A stretch of 64,000 nucleotides of DNA from Oscillospiraceae bacterium (lineage in GTDB: Bacteria; Bacillota; Clostridia; Oscillospirales; Acutalibacteraceae). Positions 43,771 to 53,271 of the stretch are shown here, piece after piece. Where the stretch lies: NCBI GenBank assembly GCA_015065765.1, contig SVPP01000001.1:186001-250000 (forward strand), in the 5' to 3' direction. Position 1 is the stretch's first letter; each line of letters opens with the position of its first letter. The position numbers and the translations under genes were made by a program. The notes below the pieces were generated by a model. It was not told the origin of the DNA. It worked only from the letters and a program-made list of their open reading frames with translations, and made no database searches.

Positions 43771-46700
43771 ATGAAAACTACAAAGAAAATCATGTCACTG
43801 ATTTTAGTAGCGATTATGGTATTTTCCACATTCAGCGTGGGAATATCAGTCAATGCTGTTGAAACCGGATCCGGCACTGTTTTTACACCTATCCCCACAA
43901 CACCGGCCGAAAGACCTGACGTTCAGTTTTATTGCACAGAGGTTACACGTGTTGCAAAAGCTGTAAATTCAGTTGAACCCGGTACAACAATTGTTAAAGC
44001 TACACCATCAGGTGTTCCTGAGCTTTCAGGTGCATACGCTTCACAGGCTTATGCAGGCGAAACTCCTGCAGCAACAAAAATTACTTTTGTTTCAAATACT
44101 GTAGGCGTTACCCCCGTTTCACTCACCTGCAGTAACGAAACAGTTAAGTTTTCCGAAATGACTTATGATGGCTCAACAGGCACATACAGCTGTGAAATTG
44201 TAAGCGGTACTGCCACTAAGAACACAGACGGAACCTTTGAGCCTCTTACTTTTACAATGGACTATAGATGGACTGACGGAAACGAATATCAGGAAAAATG
44301 TGTGTCTTATGTTGAAGGAATCGTTACCGGCGGTGTTTTCACTTACATAGAATGTACCTTTATGCCATTCAGCGGCACTGCATCATATTACCGCACATCA
44401 GTAAGTGCTATCACACGACTTCTTGGTAGGGGCGTTTACTACGAACAACCGGCTACAATCACAACTTCAGACAACGACCCTTACAAAACATATGGTATTT
44501 ATAACTGCAGCACCGCAACTTATTCTTCAAATGTTGCTTCAGGCTACAATACACTTATTTACAAAGATGATAAAAACGTCGAAGCAAAAGGCGGAACAAA
44601 AGATATTTATTTCGATAACTTCATCCCCGGTGCACCTACAGCACATGTTTATATCGACTCTTCCACAGCAACAACGCTCGCTGATATCAACCTGAGATTT
44701 GATGCAAACACTCAGATGCTTACGGACAGAAATAACAAAAACCCGTATACCGCAGTATCAAACATATATGTGTACGAGGGGCTTCAGACGGGAGGTCTTG
44801 CAGGAGCAAGCAACACCACTGCTGAATCAACAATCGGTTATGTTGTTCCTGCTAAAGCAAACTACGGTGTTACACAGCAGAAAGAGAACGCTGCGATGAA
44901 CACAATAACAGGCGGTGCAAGAGCTTACAGTAAAATCTTTACCAAGGGCTTTACAGGAACTGTTGCAAACATCGCTGACAGCTCACAATACACCGTCACT
45001 CATGAATACTACTCATATAACTATGTAAATCACAGTCTTGATGAAGGTAACCTTACTACAATCGCAAAGGTGCCCACTCCCATTGTTTTCCATGTTGTTG
45101 ACAAAGGAGCACTCAGGGACCTTCTTGAGCACGTTATGACCAACGACCCTGATTCACCTGTCATCAGGAACGCCAAAAAAGGTACTAATCCTCAGGCATG
45201 GTATTACAAATCAGGATTTTCAAATTTCCAGGAAGCATATGTAAAAGCTCTCAATGTAGCTAACAACACAAGGGCTATGCAGACAGAAATTGATGCTGCT
45301 ACAAAATCTCTTCAGTCTGCATACAACAGCCTTACATTGAAAACTGCTGACTACACCGAAGCAGATGAACTCAAGGCAAAAGCTGAAGAAATTGTTGACA
45401 ATGCATACGCATATCCCGCAGAAGATGTTGCACTTGTTGAAGAAGCACTTACATATTATAAAAACAACTACAACATTCTTTATCAGAATGCAGTTGATGT
45501 AATGGCTGACAACCTGAGACTTGCCATCAGAAATGCAACTCCCTACCCTGCTGACTATCAGGAAGTTTATGCAGCAAAAATAGCATTTGAGGCACTTAAT
45601 GAAGAAGATTACACTAAAGCATCATGGCAGAATGTACTTGATGTAATTGCAGGGGTTGACTTCGGCCTCTCAATTCTTGAACAGGACACTGTTGACGGCT
45701 ATGCTCAGGCTATCCTTGATGCAACAGCAGCTCTCGAAATTCAGACTGCAGAATTCGATGAACTTATAGCTACGGCAGATGAAGCTAAAGCATTAAATGA
45801 AAACAACTATATAAACTTTGAAATTCTCGATGAACCTCTCAAAATTGCCGAAGAAGCAATCGAAGACGATATTATAAATATCTGGCCGAAAGAAAGACAA
45901 AGCGAAGTAGATGAACTCAATACATCATTGAGAAACGCAATTGACAGCCTTATCCTCAAGGACATCGATAAAACAGCTCTCAGAGAAGCACTTGACGCTC
46001 CCCTTCGCCGTAATCAGACTTATTACAATCAGGACCTTCTCACATCTTATAAAGCACTTCTGAATGAAGGTCAGACTGTTTACGAAGACGAAACTCTTTC
46101 AACTATTCTCGAGCAGCCTGTTGTTGATGCAAAAACTGCAGAAATCACAGCAGCTTACGAAGCTCTTCAGGCTTCTTACAATCCTCCTGTTGACATCACA
46201 CCTCTTGAAAAGGCACTTGAAAAAGCCGCTGAAGTTATAGAAGAGCATTATTACTCAGACGATGCTCTCGTTGAATTCCTTGCAGCAGAATTTGACGGTG
46301 AACAAATTCTCTTCAGCACTCTTACTGCTGATTCAGCCCAGACAGTTACTGATGCTGCTGACAGAATACTGAACGCAATCAATGCTCTTAACATCAAACC
46401 TGCTGATACAACTGAGCTTGAAAAGCTTCGTTCAGATTTAGTCTTTATAAAAGACTATGAAGAAGTACTTGTCGTAACTTATACAGATGGTGAACTCGGA
46501 GAAGAATATGTTGAAAAATATGATAACCGCAGTATCCGCTCAATCGTAAATTCAATCAACACACTTCTTGCTGAAGAGCTTACAATAAAAGATAATGAAC
46601 GCATAAATGCTTTTGTTGCCGAAACACAGGAAAGAATCAACAGTCTCACAGCATATAAAACTACAGAATATCTTGATGTTGCAACCGAAGAATATGAAAA

Positions 46701-47976
46701 CAACATCTCTAAAAACTATCCCGAAGCAGACAAAGTTCTCTATACAGAAGCTTACAATGCCGCAATATCACTTTCAGACGATGCAACACAGGAAGAAATC
46801 AACACTGCACTTACTGATCTTGTAAATGCAATTCCTGAAGAAATCGTTCTTGTTGATAAAACAGACCTTGAAGAAATCCTTGCTGAGGCAAAGGCTCTTG
46901 ATTTCCGCAAATACTATAACAACGAAAAAATGGCAGAACTTCTTGATGCTATCGCAGAGGGTGAAGAAATCGTCGACACCCTTCTTGAAGATACTGAGGA
47001 AAACAGAGTGCTCGTTGACAATTCAATAATCAGAATTATGGAAGCAATTGATAATCTCGACTTAGTTGATGACACAAGTGTTCTTTTAGAGGTTGTTATG
47101 CGTGCTTCTGATATGCTAAAAGAAACAGTTGAAGTTGTAACCTATATCGATGGTGAGCTCGGCACATCCGAAAAGCCAAAATATGATGCTGATGCGATTC
47201 AGGCAATCATCGACGATGTTACAGATGTTATTATTTCTATAGAAAGAGGCGACGCTACAGTTGATGTTGTAGGCCATGTCAACGAGTATGCTGAAGAACA
47301 GCAGACAAAGCTTGATGCACTTTCTGAACTTACATATACACAGTACCTTGAAACAGCAACAGATGAATACGAAAGTATAACAGATTCTTCAATTTACACT
47401 GAAACAACATGGGCAGATTACGAAGCCGCATATGTTGTTGCAACAGGTCTTACAGATGCAGACCAGGCACAAATCAACGTTGCACTTACCAACCTTGTAA
47501 ATGCCAAAAATACTCTTGAACTTGATGACACACCAACGACAAAATTTGAGGCAGCTGATGGCTCAACAACAGTTGTTGAGAAAGAAAACGGCATTATCTA
47601 CGGTCTCTCAGATGAAGGACTTGAAGATATCGAGGATTATGTCGTATATGAAGGCGGCGTAGTTGAGTATGAATACCTTGGTGAATACTTCGGTACAGGT
47701 ACAGTTGTAAACTTCGTTGTAGATGGTGAAGTTTATGAATCCTACACAGTTATTATCTTCGGTGACCTGAACGGCGACGGAGTTGTAGACTCATATGACT
47801 ACTCAGTTCTCGCAGCAATCGTCAATGGCGACATCGAAGCTGAAGAGGGTTCTGCACTTTACCTTGCAGCAGACCTCTTTGTTGACGGTGCGGTTGATGC
47901 ATATGACCTTTCGGTTATCTCAGCATATGTAAATGGTGACGCTGAAATTTCCCAGAACCCCGACATTGTACTTTAA
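43771..47976 (+). CDS. Large exported FIVAR-repeat protein with type I dockerin
   Basis: A 1401-residue secreted protein. Signal peptide 1-30 (ending VNAVE). Residues 30-470 are beta-rich and unrecognised. Residues 475-1310 contain helical FIVAR-like repeats (for example, ending QINVALTNLVNAK), with a 220-residue module duplicated: TYTDGELG near 903 and TYIDGELG near 1124. Residues 1331-1401 are a dockerin with two EF-like loops: DLNGDGVVDSYD and DLFVDGAVDAYD. The second lacks the usual Asn at loop position 3. Dockerins dock onto cohesins of a scaffoldin, so this is probably part of a cellulosome-like assembly or a surface complex. A GGGAGGT site precedes the ATG. Confidence 0.88.
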   Translation: MKTTKKIMSLILVAIMVFSTFSVGISVNAVETGSGTVFTPIPTTPAERPDVQFYCTEVTRVAKAVNSVEPGTTIVKATPSGVPELSGAYASQAYAGETPAATKITFVSNTVGVTPVSLTCSNETVKFSEMTYDGSTGTYSCEIVSGTATKNTDGTFEPLTFTMDYRWTDGNEYQEKCVSYVEGIVTGGVFTYIECTFMPFSGTASYYRTSVSAITRLLGRGVYYEQPATITTSDNDPYKTYGIYNCSTATYSSNVASGYNTLIYKDDKNVEAKGGTKDIYFDNFIPGAPTAHVYIDSSTATTLADINLRFDANTQMLTDRNNKNPYTAVSNIYVYEGLQTGGLAGASNTTAESTIGYVVPAKANYGVTQQKENAAMNTITGGARAYSKIFTKGFTGTVANIADSSQYTVTHEYYSYNYVNHSLDEGNLTTIAKVPTPIVFHVVDKGALRDLLEHVMTNDPDSPVIRNAKKGTNPQAWYYKSGFSNFQEAYVKALNVANNTRAMQTEIDAATKSLQSAYNSLTLKTADYTEADELKAKAEEIVDNAYAYPAEDVALVEEALTYYKNNYNILYQNAVDVMADNLRLAIRNATPYPADYQEVYAAKIAFEALNEEDYTKASWQNVLDVIAGVDFGLSILEQDTVDGYAQAILDATAALEIQTAEFDELIATADEAKALNENNYINFEILDEPLKIAEEAIEDDIINIWPKERQSEVDELNTSLRNAIDSLILKDIDKTALREALDAPLRRNQTYYNQDLLTSYKALLNEGQTVYEDETLSTILEQPVVDAKTAEITAAYEALQASYNPPVDITPLEKALEKAAEVIEEHYYSDDALVEFLAAEFDGEQILFSTLTADSAQTVTDAADRILNAINALNIKPADTTELEKLRSDLVFIKDYEEVLVVTYTDGELGEEYVEKYDNRSIRSIVNSINTLLAEELTIKDNERINAFVAETQERINSLTAYKTTEYLDVATEEYENNISKNYPEADKVLYTEAYNAAISLSDDATQEEINTALTDLVNAIPEEIVLVDKTDLEEILAEAKALDFRKYYNNEKMAELLDAIAEGEEIVDTLLEDTEENRVLVDNSIIRIMEAIDNLDLVDDTSVLLEVVMRASDMLKETVEVVTYIDGELGTSEKPKYDADAIQAIIDDVTDVIISIERGDATVDVVGHVNEYAEEQQTKLDALSELTYTQYLETATDEYESITDSSIYTETTWADYEAAYVVATGLTDADQAQINVALTNLVNAKNTLELDDTPTTKFEAADGSTTVVEKENGIIYGLSDEGLEDIEDYVVYEGGVVEYEYLGEYFGTGTVVNFVVDGEVYESYTVIIFGDLNGDGVVDSYDYSVLAAIVNGDIEAEEGSALYLAADLFVDGAVDAYDLSVISAYVNGDAEISQNPDIVL

Positions 47977-47997
47977 TAAAGCAGAATAAAATTTGGA

Positions 47998-48020
47998 AAG
48001 CCGCCTTTGAGCGGCTTTTC
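47998..48020 (+). terminator. Terminator after dockerin gene
   Basis: AAGCCGC pairs with GCGGCTT around a 6-base loop, followed by TTC TT. The next promoter begins immediately after. Confidence 0.75.
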
Positions 48021-48049
48021 TTGACGAATATTGAAATTCGTGGTATCAT
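48021..48049 (+). promoter_or_regulatory. Promoter for His-rich membrane-anchored protein
   Basis: TTGACG, 17 bases, TATCAT, with TG one base before the -10. Confidence 0.78.
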
Positions 48050-48079
48050 TCTTTTATAATGTTTCAGGAGGAAAGTGTA

Positions 48080-49063
48080 ATGAAAAATATTCATAAAATT
48101 CTTCTTGCAGTGCTGGTACTTGTGCTTGTGGCTGTAATAGCATTAATAATTTTTGTAAAAACAAATGATGGTGATAATAATTCAGTTAACAATCCGTCTG
48201 AAAATAATTACACCTTACCGGGTGAAATTACATCTGAAGAAACAATTACAGATGCTGTTCACGGACATAATCATGAACATGAAGAAGCTGAAACAGCAAC
48301 AAATAATAACACTGTCAGCGGGAACAATACAACAAAAAAAGATAAGAACTCATATTCCCCCGTTGTCAGCAACAAAACATATGATATCAAAAATGCTGAG
48401 GTTATCAACGCTCAGAAATCTTCCTTCGGTGAAATCAGGCTTTTATCTGCAAAATCAGACGGTAAAAGCGTCTATCTCCTTGAAGCAGAATACAAGGGTA
48501 AAAAGTTTTACACAGAATACCCTGCATATTACAACATTGAAAACATTTATTATGCAAACGTTGACGGCTCTTACGGCGACGAAATTATTATCCATGCAAG
48601 CACCAACACTAAAGGTGTTTATGAAAATGACATACTCAAAATCACAGCAGACGGTATTATCCATCTGTTCAATGCCAGCGATGCCTTTCATATGGCTTCA
48701 AGCTTTAGCACAAAACTGAAAGAAAATTTTACTGTTGAAATATTAAACAAGCATACATCGTTTACAAAAACAGTAAATGTCAAAGATATTAACGATGAAA
48801 AATATGATGACAGTTATTGGGATGAAAGCGGTAAAATCATGGAAACTGATGTTTTTGACCATGTATGGATTGATGAGACATTCCGCAGTTTTGAACCTCA
48901 GGACGTTGATAACGACGGTATATACGAAATCGTCTGTTCTCAATACGCAAGCCTTGGTGACTACTCATCATGCATCGGCTATGCAAGTACAACCCTTAAA
49001 TATAATACTGAAATCAAACAGTTTGAAATTATCCGTGCAAACTTTTATCCTTACTCAAAATAA
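48080..49063 (+). CDS. Membrane-anchored hypothetical protein with FG-GAP-like segment
   Basis: A 327-residue protein not recognised as a named family. An N-terminal helix (about 8-28) anchors it; a low-complexity linker includes HGHNHEHEE, a possible metal-binding patch, and Asn/Thr-rich sequence to about residue 95. The exterior domain (about 95-327) is beta-rich, with NVDGSYGDEIIIH and DVDNDGIYEIVC, which resemble VCBS/FG-GAP-type calcium-binding loops. The ATG follows AGGAGG. It has its own promoter and terminator. Confidence 0.65.
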   Translation: MKNIHKILLAVLVLVLVAVIALIIFVKTNDGDNNSVNNPSENNYTLPGEITSEETITDAVHGHNHEHEEAETATNNNTVSGNNTTKKDKNSYSPVVSNKTYDIKNAEVINAQKSSFGEIRLLSAKSDGKSVYLLEAEYKGKKFYTEYPAYYNIENIYYANVDGSYGDEIIIHASTNTKGVYENDILKITADGIIHLFNASDAFHMASSFSTKLKENFTVEILNKHTSFTKTVNVKDINDEKYDDSYWDESGKIMETDVFDHVWIDETFRSFEPQDVDNDGIYEIVCSQYASLGDYSSCIGYASTTLKYNTEIKQFEIIRANFYPYSK

Positions 49064-49070
49064 AAGAACT

Positions 49071-49104
49071 CCCTCAGTGAACAAATACACTGAGGGAATT
49101 TTTT
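49071..49104 (+). terminator. Terminator between convergent genes
   Basis: CCCTCAGTG pairs with CACTGAGGG around an 8-base loop, followed by TTTTTT on the plus strand. The minus strand has a weaker GTTCTTTTATTTT. Confidence 0.85.
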
Positions 49105-49117
49105 CGTTTTTTAGTTA

Positions 49118-50443
49118 TCAGGATACTACTACATTAATAGGAATTTCATATGTGCCGTATGCCCAACAGTTTGCATTCTGAACAGTTACTTTCACCAGAA
49201 CAGTATCTCTGCCTGTTTTGCCTTTATAATCTGCCATGTCAACAACTGCATAAACTGAATCAGCATCAAGGGAAGAAATTGCATCTTTTCCCCCAAAAAC
49301 AGTCACACCCTCAATAAGTGAATACGAATCCACAAGAGAAACTATACAGTTTTCGGGAACATTTGTAAAAGAAACACGGCTTTTATCAATATCAACAACT
49401 TTCTTTGATGCTTCAAAGATATTGACAACAACAGTAACCTCATCAATTTCATCAAAGACCTTCAGATTTGTTGAAAAATCATCTTTACTGAATTTAAAAA
49501 CATTTTTACCTGCTTTTACATTATTAAAATCGATTGTGCCTACGGAAATGTTTTCCATTGCTGACACTACATCCTCCTGTGCGCCGATATTCAGCGTTTC
49601 AGGGGTGATTTTTATACTTTCAATAAAATCTCTGTAGTTTTCAGGAGTGTTTGAAAACTCAACTGCAGTAGCAAATTCAGCCTTTTTCAGCACAGGAACA
49701 GTAATCACAACAGGTGTTTCTTCTTTGAGAGATACATAGTTTACCTTGTTTCCGTAGTTATCAACAAGGTCAATCACTGCATTGAAATAAGCTGTCTTTT
49801 CCAGCTTCTTTGTGTCTTCCTTATCCTCATCGCTTACCTTTGCATAAATATTATCCTTGTCAATCCGGTTAATCTGAGTCGATGCACCGGCAACAGTAAC
49901 CGTCGTTGTTGAAAGGACAGGACCGTCCACATAATATCCGTCAGGAATAATGTCCTGAGGAATTTCCTCAGTTTTCAGATCAACCTGGATTTCCTTGTAA
50001 GCATCAAAATAAACTTCAACCTGTTCACTTGAAAGAGCAACAATTTCGTAGTCTGCATATGGGTCATTCTTCGTAGCAATGAGCTGAAGAGAATGAGCAC
50101 CCACTGAATCAACATAGTTAAGATTTGCAGTAACCTTTATATCTTCAGGGGAAATATCCCTCTGTGTAACTGAATATCTTTTTCCTTCAACCGTGACATC
50201 TACTGTATATTCCTTTTCCGTAAAGGGCTGCAAATCAAGTTTCTCAGCAGTAGTATTTTCTATATCAATTACAACGGGAACATCCTGAATTTCATATGTG
50301 GTTTCCGGGCTGAACTCCAGAACAACCACAATCCAGATAAGAAAAGCTGCAAGCAAAGAAAATACAGCAAGATACCTGTTGTTATAAAACAGATTATGGA
50401 AGAAAGGTGTTTTTCCTTTTTTTGTCTGATTATTTCTTTTCAT
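49118..50443 (-). CDS. cdaR: CdaR-like YbbR-domain regulator of diadenylate cyclase
   Basis: A 441-residue protein with an N-terminal membrane helix (about 25-45) and four exterior YbbR-like repeats. CdaR binds and tunes CdaA at the membrane. The ATG at 50443 overlaps cdaA by 14 bases and has GGGAGG upstream. The longer in-frame start inside cdaA is rejected. The glmM gene that often follows in Firmicutes is absent here. Confidence 0.88.
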   Translation of the reverse strand: MKRNNQTKKGKTPFFHNLFYNNRYLAVFSLLAAFLIWIVVVLEFSPETTYEIQDVPVVIDIENTTAEKLDLQPFTEKEYTVDVTVEGKRYSVTQRDISPEDIKVTANLNYVDSVGAHSLQLIATKNDPYADYEIVALSSEQVEVYFDAYKEIQVDLKTEEIPQDIIPDGYYVDGPVLSTTTVTVAGASTQINRIDKDNIYAKVSDEDKEDTKKLEKTAYFNAVIDLVDNYGNKVNYVSLKEETPVVITVPVLKKAEFATAVEFSNTPENYRDFIESIKITPETLNIGAQEDVVSAMENISVGTIDFNNVKAGKNVFKFSKDDFSTNLKVFDEIDEVTVVVNIFEASKKVVDIDKSRVSFTNVPENCIVSLVDSYSLIEGVTVFGGKDAISSLDADSVYAVVDMADYKGKTGRDTVLVKVTVQNANCWAYGTYEIPINVVVS

Positions 50444-51329
50444 CAAACATACCTCCCATTCTGCTCTTTGTGAATTCAAGGAAGGATTGCACTGTTCCAT
50501 TCTCTTTCTTGCTGCCTGCAAGGGCTTTAAGGAGCAATTCTTCAAGCTCTTCGGGAGTCAGATTACGCACAAGCTTACCTTTTTCAGCAACGGAAATCAC
50601 GCCTGTTTCTTCACTTGTAACAACGAGTAGAGCATCGCTCTGCTCACTCATACCTATTGCGGCTCTGTGTCGTGTACCAAGTTCCTTGTCAACATTTTTT
50701 TCTGTAAGAGGCAAAATACATGCCGCAGCATAAACTCTGCCATCCCTGATAACAACGGCACCATCATGAAGAGGAGAATTGGGGAAAAATACATTTCCGA
50801 AAACCTGTTCCTTGGCTTCAGCATCGATAACTGTACCTGTCTTTATAATTTCACCTAAAAGAGTGTTTCTTTCAAAAACAGTGAGAGAACCTACCTTGTT
50901 TTCGCTCATTGTTTTTACAGCACTGACAAAATTTCTGATAGTTGATTTGATGCCAGTGCTTTCGTCATCTTCCTTATCTCTCACAAAAAATCTTTTTGCA
51001 AAATTTTTAAATCCGTTTCTGCCCGCTGTTTCAAGGGCATGTCTTATTTCGGGACTGAAAAGAATTATAAGAACTAAAATTAAATTGGAGAACAGTGTTT
51101 TGAAAATATATTCACTTGCCTGCATATCAAGAAGCATAATTACACCGAATGCCACAAGAACAAGAAGCAGACCTTTAATAAGCTGGAAAGCTCTTGTATC
51201 ACGCAAAAGCTTTATTGCCTGATATATGATGAACGCAACGAGAAGTATATCCAACAAATCTGTAAATCCGAAGGATAAAAATACATTCTTAAGTTTCGTT
51301 GCATAATCGGAAATAGTTTCAACGAACAT
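50430..51329 (-). CDS. cdaA: Diadenylate cyclase CdaA
   Basis: A 299-residue membrane enzyme that makes c-di-AMP from two ATP, controlling potassium and osmotic homeostasis. Three N-terminal helices (about 20-95) are followed by the DAC domain, with LHDGAVVIRDG and TRHRAAIGMSE motifs intact. The gene begins with a GGAG site and its promoter at 51362-51390 lies in the end of the preceding desulfurase gene. Confidence 0.95.
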   Translation of the reverse strand: MFVETISDYATKLKNVFLSFGFTDLLDILLVAFIIYQAIKLLRDTRAFQLIKGLLLVLVAFGVIMLLDMQASEYIFKTLFSNLILVLIILFSPEIRHALETAGRNGFKNFAKRFFVRDKEDDESTGIKSTIRNFVSAVKTMSENKVGSLTVFERNTLLGEIIKTGTVIDAEAKEQVFGNVFFPNSPLHDGAVVIRDGRVYAAACILPLTEKNVDKELGTRHRAAIGMSEQSDALLVVTSEETGVISVAEKGKLVRNLTPEELEELLLKALAGSKKENGTVQSFLEFTKSRMGGMFDEKK

Positions 51330-51361
51330 AACTGTTAACTCCTAATTTTTTAGTTACCTAT

Positions 51362-51390
51362 ATAATATCACACTTTTTTTGATTTGGCAA
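51362..51390 (-). promoter_or_regulatory. Extended -10 promoter for cdaA-cdaR
   Basis: On the minus strand: TTGCCA, 17 bases, TATTAT, with TG one base before the -10. The -35 lies inside the 3' end of the desulfurase gene. Confidence 0.78.
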
Positions 51391-52516
51391 TTTTATTTAT
51401 ACAATTGATTAAATAATTTATATCATTTTTTCTGTTGAATGCAGAAACCGATACTCTTGCCGTGCCTGTGGACAATGTTCCGTAGTGTTCATGTGCCATG
51501 GGGTTACAGTGAAAACCACCTCTCAGAGCAATTCCATAGTCTGAAAGAAGTGATGCAGTCTCCTCACCTGTCCTGTCAGCAAAATTAAAAGAAAGTATGG
51601 GAACAAACTTTTTTCTGTCAAATTTATTATAAACAATTACATCTTTGTCTTTCAGAAAATTTCCGTAAAGGCTTTCAATGAGAAAACATTCTCTGTCATG
51701 GATGCTGCTTATTTTTTCTCTCTTTAAGAACTCAATGCCTTTTCCGAGAGCAATAATTCCTGCAGTATTCTGAGTGCCGCATTCAAATCTGTCCGGCAAA
51801 AACGACGGCTGAATCAGGCTTTTGCTTTCACTTCCCGTTCCGCCCTCAACAATCGTATCAAGGTGAGTATCATCTGAAAGCAACAGAACGCCCGTCCCCG
51901 CAGGACCGTAAAGACCTTTGTGTCCCGGCATACAAAGACAGGATATATTATCCCGCTTCATGTCAATATCGAGTATTCCTGCCGCCTGCGCTGCATCGAC
52001 AATCAAAGGAATTTTATATTTTTTTGCAAGCAAACCAAGTTTTTTAATCGGCAAAATATCTCCGAAAACATTGGATGCATAAGTGCAGACAATAAAGGAA
52101 GTGTTCTGTCTGATTTTTCTTTCAAAATTTCTGACAGTTTTCTCGTCATCATCCGAAACTCTTACTGTATCATAGGAAAAATTTCCGTTTTCCGATAATT
52201 TTTCAAGAGGACGCATTACAGAATTGTGCTCAAGACAAGACGTTACAGCGTGCCCGCCCTTTCGTACAAGACCTTTAATTGCCATGTTAAGAGCGTGCGT
52301 GCAGTTAAGCGTAAAGATAACATTCTCCTCACTCTCAGCACCAAACATTTCAGCAAGATTTTCACGGACTTTATAAATCTGTGATGCCGTTTCAGTACTC
52401 ATTCTGTAACCGCCTCTGCCGGGATTTGCACCAAAACTGATTGTGGACTGATACAATGCATCTCTTACCGACTGTGGTTTCGGATAAGTTGTGGCACTGT
52501 TATCAAGGTAAATCAT
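51368..52516 (-). CDS. Class V aminotransferase, cysteine-desulfurase-like (EF2568 type)
   Basis: A 382-residue PLP enzyme. It begins MIYLDNSATTYPKPQSV, with the PLP lysine in MPGHKGLYG and a Cys in LRGGFHCNPMAHEHYG near 340 that could be the sulfur-binding residue. The sequence fits the EF2568-type cysteine desulfurase family (TIGR01977), which often occurs with selenium-related genes. It overlaps the DUF3343 gene by 4 bases. Sulfur versus selenium use cannot be decided from this window; selD is not present. Confidence 0.85.
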   Translation of the reverse strand: MIYLDNSATTYPKPQSVRDALYQSTISFGANPGRGGYRMSTETASQIYKVRENLAEMFGAESEENVIFTLNCTHALNMAIKGLVRKGGHAVTSCLEHNSVMRPLEKLSENGNFSYDTVRVSDDDEKTVRNFERKIRQNTSFIVCTYASNVFGDILPIKKLGLLAKKYKIPLIVDAAQAAGILDIDMKRDNISCLCMPGHKGLYGPAGTGVLLLSDDTHLDTIVEGGTGSESKSLIQPSFLPDRFECGTQNTAGIIALGKGIEFLKREKISSIHDRECFLIESLYGNFLKDKDVIVYNKFDRKKFVPILSFNFADRTGEETASLLSDYGIALRGGFHCNPMAHEHYGTLSTGTARVSVSAFNRKNDINYLINCINKIAKSKKV

Positions 52517-52743
52517 AATCTGCCGTGAACATCACCATGGCCCAGAATTTTTACGTGATTAGCGTGCAAAAGCGAAACTGCTCTATCTGCATCTCCGTCT
52601 ATAAGGACAGAATAACCGCATCCTTCTCTTTTATCAGCATTGCCGTTTCTCACAACCTGTGCATAAATTCCGTTAGCAGAAAGAATATTCTTAGCTTTCA
52701 TAGCATGAGTAACGGAATTTACTTTTAAATATGATCTGCTCAT
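52513..52743 (-). CDS. DUF3343 putative Se/S carrier protein
   Basis: A 76-residue protein of the DUF3343 family, proposed as a carrier of sulfur or selenium from a partner desulfurase. It includes a REGCGYSVLI segment with the likely active Cys near residue 42. It starts at the mouth of a 33-base hairpin and overlaps the desulfurase gene by 4 bases, so the pair is co-translated. Confidence 0.85.
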   Translation of the reverse strand: MSRSYLKVNSVTHAMKAKNILSANGIYAQVVRNGNADKREGCGYSVLIDGDADRAVSLLHANHVKILGHGDVHGRL

Positions 52744-52750
52744 TTTATCA

Positions 52751-52783
52751 CCTCATTTCCATATTACATAATATGAAATGAGG
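52751..52783 (-). promoter_or_regulatory. Hairpin covering the DUF3343 ribosome-binding site
   Basis: CCTCATTTC-ATATTA pairs with TAATAT-GGAAATGAGG on the minus strand around 2 bases, with a single bulge. The 3' arm includes the GGAAATGAGG that would act as Shine-Dalgarno for the ATG at 52743. No U-run follows, so it is not a terminator. Confidence 0.6.
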
Positions 52784-52797
52784 CAGAATTTGTCCTG

Positions 52798-53271
52798 TTA
52801 TCTCTTTTCTATAAGTGCAACCGCATGAGCTGAAATGCCCATACCTTCACCTGTGAAACCCATTTTCTCCTCTGTTGTAGCTTTAACACTTACATCGTCT
52901 ATGTCAAGAGAGCAACTTTCTGCAATATTTTTTCTCATGGAATCTATATATGGAGAAAGCTTCGGTCTCTGTGCAATAACAGTTGAGTCGATATTTACAA
53001 TTTTATAACCCTTTTCAGAAAGTTTCAGAACAACTTCTTCAAGTAGTTTTCTGCTGTCTGCACCTAAAAAGCGATCATCATTATCGGGAAAAAGCTTGCC
53101 TATGTCTCCCATTGCCGCAGCACCAAGAAGAGCATCACTTATTGCATGGAGCAAAACATCGGCATCAGAATGACCGAGAAGACCTTTTTCAAATTCAATC
53201 TCAACTCCGCCGAGAATCAGTTTTCTGTTTTCAGTTAATCTGTGCACATCATATCCGTGACCTATTCTCAT
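52798..53271 (-). CDS. ispF: 2-C-methyl-D-erythritol 2,4-cyclodiphosphate synthase
   Basis: A 157-residue enzyme of the MEP isoprenoid pathway that closes the cyclodiphosphate ring. GHGYDVHRL and [12 protein letters not shown] carry the zinc ligands, and [15 protein letters not shown] closes the active site. It overlaps rnmV by 4 bases and is last in the operon from alaS. The pathway partners dxs and ispA are in the other operon. Confidence 0.96.
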   Translation of the reverse strand: MRIGHGYDVHRLTENRKLILGGVEIEFEKGLLGHSDADVLLHAISDALLGAAAMGDIGKLFPDNDDRFLGADSRKLLEEVVLKLSEKGYKIVNIDSTVIAQRPKLSPYIDSMRKNIAESCSLDIDDVSVKATTEEKMGFTGEGMGISAHAVALIEKR

